Source: Gp6-AA40 sp035647075
Lineage (GTDB): Bacteria; Acidobacteriota; Vicinamibacteria; Vicinamibacterales; UBA2999
DNA: 62,024 nt
NCBI GenBank assembly: GCA_035647075.1
Contig: DASROF010000213.1
Coordinates: 1-62,024 of the forward strand
Direction: 5' to 3'
Part shown: positions 59,457-62,024 of the stretch, one piece after another
Numbering within the stretch: position 1 is the stretch's first letter
How the letters are laid out: each line of letters starts with the position of its first letter
Position numbers and translations under genes: made by a program
Notes under the pieces: generated by a model
The model's database searches: none
What the model saw: the letters and a program-made list of their open reading frames with translations, nothing else
Told to the model about the DNA's origin: nothing

Positions 59457-60667
59457 AACAGACGCTGGACGACATTCAGAGGCGGGAATCCCGCCACGTG
59501 CTGCAAACGTATCGACGCCAGCCGGTGGCGTTCGTCCGCGGCAGCGGTCCGCGTCTCTACGATGTCGATGGACGCGAGTACCTGGACTTCGTATCGGGCA
59601 TTGGCGTCGCGTCGCTCGGCCACGCGCATCCGGGTCTCGCCGCGGCCATCGCAGAGCAGGCCTCGACGCTGCTGCACACGTCGAACCTCTATTACCACCC
59701 GTATCAGGCGGAAGCGGCTTCGCGTCTCACCGCGTTGTCGGGCCTGGCGCGCGCGTTCTTCTGCAACAGCGGCGCGGAAGCGAACGAGGCGTGCCTGAAG
59801 TTCGCGCGGCGCTACTGGCACACCCAGGGCGTGAAGGGACGCATCGGGTACGTCGCGATCGAAGGCGGCTTTGCCGGACGCACGATGGGCGCGTTGTCGG
59901 TCACGCACGATGAGCATTACCGCGGGCCGTTCTTGCCGCTGATCGAACCGGTGACGTTCGTGCCCGACACGAGACCCGACCTGCTGGCCGCCGCGGTCAA
60001 CGAGCACACCGCCGCGATCATTGCCGAACCGATTCGCGGCGAGGGCGGCATCCGGCCGCTGCCTGCGGATTTTGCGCAGGCGATCAGCGATGTGTGCAAA
60101 CGCACCGGCACCTTGCTGATTGCCGATGAAGTGCAGAGTGGCCTCGGACGCACGGGTTATCCGTTCCATTCGCAGGCGCTCGGGTGGCAGCCCGACCTGA
60201 TCTCCGTCGGCAAGGCGCTGGGCTCCGGTATCCCCATCGGCGCCGCGCTGGTGTCCGATCGGGTGGCGCAGACGATCTCTGCCGGCGACCACGGCAGCAC
60301 CTACGGCGGCAATCTGATGGCGACGCGCGCGGCGGCGTTCGTGCTCGAACAGCTGATGGATCACGGTCTCATCGAGCATGTCCGCACCGTCGGCGCCCAT
60401 TTCGAGCGTCAGCTCCGGACCCTCGCGTTAAAGCATCCAGTGATCGTCGAGGTTCGCGGCGCCGGTGTCATGCGTGGCCTGCAGCTGAACGTCGACGCAT
60501 TACCGGTGGTTGATGAAGCACGCCAGCGGGGTCTGCTCGTCAACAGAACAGACGAGAAGGTCATCCGCCTGCTGCCACCGCTGAACATCGAGGCCTCCGA
60601 CATCGATCGTGCCGTCGAAGTGCTGGACGAGGTCTTTGCGGCCATCCCCACGGCGGTGCCCGTATGA
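59453..60667 (+). CDS. argD: Acetylornithine aminotransferase
   Basis: 404 residues from ATG 59453. PLP class III: FCNSGAEANEACLKFAR, ADEVQSGLGRTGYPF, and cofactor Lys254 in SVGKALGSGIP; also HGSTYGGN. Converts N-acetylglutamate semialdehyde to N-acetylornithine. Overlaps argB and the NAGS gene by 4 bases each. Confidence 0.92.
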   Translation: MKQTLDDIQRRESRHVLQTYRRQPVAFVRGSGPRLYDVDGREYLDFVSGIGVASLGHAHPGLAAAIAEQASTLLHTSNLYYHPYQAEAASRLTALSGLARAFFCNSGAEANEACLKFARRYWHTQGVKGRIGYVAIEGGFAGRTMGALSVTHDEHYRGPFLPLIEPVTFVPDTRPDLLAAAVNEHTAAIIAEPIRGEGGIRPLPADFAQAISDVCKRTGTLLIADEVQSGLGRTGYPFHSQALGWQPDLISVGKALGSGIPIGAALVSDRVAQTISAGDHGSTYGGNLMATRAAAFVLEQLMDHGLIEHVRTVGAHFERQLRTLALKHPVIVEVRGAGVMRGLQLNVDALPVVDEARQRGLLVNRTDEKVIRLLPPLNIEASDIDRAVEVLDEVFAAIPTAVPV

Positions 60668-61287
60668 GGGGCGCGGTTGCTGTTCAAGTTGACGTCGTGT
60701 CCGGCTTCAGCCGAGTCGGACCGGCGACCGAGGTCCAGCCTCGGCTCTCGTACGAGCCGGGCCTCGTGCTTCGTCCGGCGACGGCAGACGATGCCCCGGC
60801 GATCCACCGGCTCATCACCGGTCATCTGAACGAGGGGCACCTGCTGCCGCGTCAACCTGGCGAGATCGCGGTTCACGCGTCGCGCTTCATCGTCGTCGTG
60901 GAGGGTCCGGCGAAAGCCGGACACCACCCAGGCGGAGAGATCGTCGGCTGCGCCGACCTCGCGCCGCTCAGCCGCACGGTCGCAGAAATCCGCTCGCTGA
61001 TCGTGAGCGCCCCGATGCGGTCGAATGGCGTCGGCCGACGCGTGATCGAGGCGCTGATCGCCCGTGCGCGAGCGGCGGGATTCGAAAGACTCTGCGCGTT
61101 TACGCATGCTCCGTCGTACTTCGTCCGGCTCGGCTTCTCGCTCGTGCCGCACGCGTGGCTGCCCGAAAAGGTCAGCACTGACTGTGGATCGTGTGCGCTG
61201 TTCCGGACGTGCGGGCAGTACGCGGTGATGCTTCGGCTTGGTCCGCCTGAAGGCGGACACGACAAACGGGCTTCGTTACATGGCTAA
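60664..61287 (+). CDS. argA: Short GNAT-type N-acetylglutamate synthase with three repeat insertions
   Basis: 207 residues, GNAT fold of the stand-alone NAGS type (C-terminal domain of ArgA without the kinase half). Seen: LRPATADDAPAIHRLI, IRSLIVSAPMRSNGVGRRVIEALIARARAAGF, and the Cys-containing LPEKVSTDCGSCALFRTC typical of this branch. Three palindromes are translated: VVSGFSRVGP (60694-60721), VEGPAKAGHH (60905-60927) and RLGPPEGGHD (61241-61263), respectively in the N-terminus, a loop and the C-terminus. Supplies acetylglutamate, or tops it up alongside ArgJ. Overlaps argD by 4 and argJ by 8 bases. Confidence 0.85.
   Translation: MRGAVAVQVDVVSGFSRVGPATEVQPRLSYEPGLVLRPATADDAPAIHRLITGHLNEGHLLPRQPGEIAVHASRFIVVVEGPAKAGHHPGGEIVGCADLAPLSRTVAEIRSLIVSAPMRSNGVGRRVIEALIARARAAGFERLCAFTHAPSYFVRLGFSLVPHAWLPEKVSTDCGSCALFRTCGQYAVMLRLGPPEGGHDKRASLHG
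60694..60721. repeat. Tailed palindrome near the NAGS start
   Basis: GTCGTGTCCGGCTTCAGCCG with AGTCGGAC: the GTCCGGCT/AGCC...GGAC stem is split by a five-base insertion. Translated as VVSGFSRVG. Confidence 0.75.
60905..60927. repeat. Tailed palindrome inside the NAGS frame
   Basis: GTCCGGCGAAAGCCGGACAC with tail CAC, translated as GPAKAGHH between strands of the GNAT domain. Confidence 0.88.
61241..61263. repeat. Tailed palindrome at the NAGS C-terminus
   Basis: GTCCGCCTGAAGGCGGACAC with tail GAC, translated as GPPEGGHD just before the stop and the argJ start. Confidence 0.88.
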
Positions 61288-62024
61288 CGCTTCGACAATC
61301 CGCGCTGGCGCTGAAGGTCCGGCTCAAGCCGGACAGTACGAGTCGACGCGCATCGAGGGCGGCATCACGGCGCCACTCGGCTTCACGTCCGCAGCGTTGC
61401 ACTGCGGCATTAAAGCCAAAGCGGGCGTTCTCGACCTGACGGTCGTTTCGGCGGCGCAACCGGTTGCTGCGGCCGGCCTGTTCACCCTGAATCTGGCTCA
61501 GGCGGCGCCGGTTCTGATCTCAAAGCGCAACCTGGAGCAGACGGCTGGAATGGCCCGCGCCATCGTGATCAACAGCGGCTGCGCCAATGCCTGCACCGGC
61601 ACCCAGGGATACGCCGATGCCGAGACGATGGCGCGTGAGGTCGCGAGCGCACTCGGATGCTCTCCCGAGGACATCCTCGTCGCATCGACGGGCGTGATCG
61701 GTGTGAATCTCAATATGGGCAAGGTCACGCCCGGGATCAGAACCGCGGTCTCGCAGTTGTCGCGCGGCAAGGGCGCTGACGTCGCCCGCGCGATCATGAC
61801 CACCGATCCGTTTCCCAAGGAAGCCGCGGCTACGGCCACCGGTGCCGCAGGCACGATCACGGTCGGCGGCATGTGCAAGGGCTCGGGCATGATCGAGCCG
61901 CGCATGGCCACGATGCTCGGCTTCCTCGCCACCGACGCCGATGTCGCGCCGGACGTCCTCGGCCGCGCGCTCCGGCGCGTCGTCGACGAGACGTTCAACG
62001 CCATCACGGTGGACGGTGAGTGCT
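61280..62024 (+). CDS. argJ: Bifunctional ornithine acetyltransferase/N-acetylglutamate synthase (partial, runs off right edge)
   Basis: The first 248 codons are in the window. ArgJ features: GGITAPLGFTSAALHCGIK, INSGCANACTG, VASTGVIG, and the self-cleavage/catalytic site MCKGSGMIEPRMATML with nucleophile Thr211. It transfers acetyl from acetylornithine to glutamate, closing the cycle. Residues 12-20 (EGPAQAGQY) come from a palindrome at 61317-61341, in the flexible N-terminus. Start ATG overlaps the NAGS stop by 8 bases. Confidence 0.93.
   Translation, partial: MANASTIRAGAEGPAQAGQYESTRIEGGITAPLGFTSAALHCGIKAKAGVLDLTVVSAAQPVAAAGLFTLNLAQAAPVLISKRNLEQTAGMARAIVINSGCANACTGTQGYADAETMAREVASALGCSPEDILVASTGVIGVNLNMGKVTPGIRTAVSQLSRGKGADVARAIMTTDPFPKEAAATATGAAGTITVGGMCKGSGMIEPRMATMLGFLATDADVAPDVLGRALRRVVDETFNAITVDGEC
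61317..61341. repeat. Tailed palindrome in the argJ N-terminus
   Basis: GTCCGGCTCAAGCCGGACAG with tail TACGA, translated as GPAQAGQYE near residue 17. Confidence 0.88.

Noticed and set aside
58583..60400. 605-codon open frame antisense to argB and argD
   Set aside because: Very high GC creates long antisense frames; the plus-strand genes here have complete catalytic motifs, and the antisense product has no domain.

Overview
This window is a GC-rich, gene-dense bacterial chromosome segment. It has no visible tRNA or rRNA gene, transposase or CRISPR array. The gene content suggests an acidobacterium, most likely of the Vicinamibacteria group: an S8 protease with an NIVWST repeat tail, tandem M16 proteases, a bacterial deoxyhypusine-synthase-like protein, multihaem cytochromes, a MoxR/Bat cluster, and many short palindromic repeats read through inside genes. 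That assignment is inference from content, not from a marker gene.

Layout. 1-3.8 kb (minus): a chain of overlapping genes (M16 protease, small secreted protein, GNAT, second small secreted protein); the M16 gene carries a 31-bp micro-inversion that puts a stop codon straight after its zinc motif. 3.8-7.6 kb: alkA-type glycosylase, SIMPL protein, CoA-transferase, a small unknown and ubiE/menG with a repeat inserted in frame. 7.7-12 kb: a metal locus, multicopper oxidase-ZIP transporter-cupredoxin, divergent from a DtxR-type regulator fused to a beta-barrel. 12-14 kb: gph and queuosine genes queD/queC. 14-20 kb: DUF4097 lipoprotein, REC-MEDS regulator and multi-PAS kinase, glyoxalase-fold proteins, a tiny lipoprotein. 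20-26.5 kb: the AspT/AspD aspartate-alanine cycle, nagA, a DUF5615 protein and the DHS-like protein. 26.6-34 kb: sigma-54 activator, NIVWST subtilase, HD-GYP/GGDEF protein, FNR-type reductase.

34-37 kb (minus) encodes a cytochrome-barrel fusion followed by a pentahaem cytochrome, a possible electron conduit, behind a promoter with a palindromic operator. 37-49.6 kb (minus) is one tightly overlapping eight-gene unit: coiled-coil membrane protein, MoxR, large membrane protein, ABC ATPase, ABC permease, DUF58, BatA-like and double-VWA protein. 49.7-54.6 kb: dihaem peroxidase, two unknowns, fabI and a disordered RG-rich protein. 54.8-62 kb is arginine biosynthesis: argR, a degenerate argG and argH on the minus strand, divergent from argC-argB-argD-NAGS-argJ; argJ runs off the right edge.

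The strongest signals are the micro-inversion at the M16 active site; a family of roughly two dozen short palindromes (core GTCCGGCTnAAGCCGGAC with a CACTAC tail, plus sister stems) that often sit inside reading frames or supply stop codons; the DtxR-barrel fusion; a 61-bp three-way-junction palindrome; and an argG homologue that has lost its ATP-binding motif.
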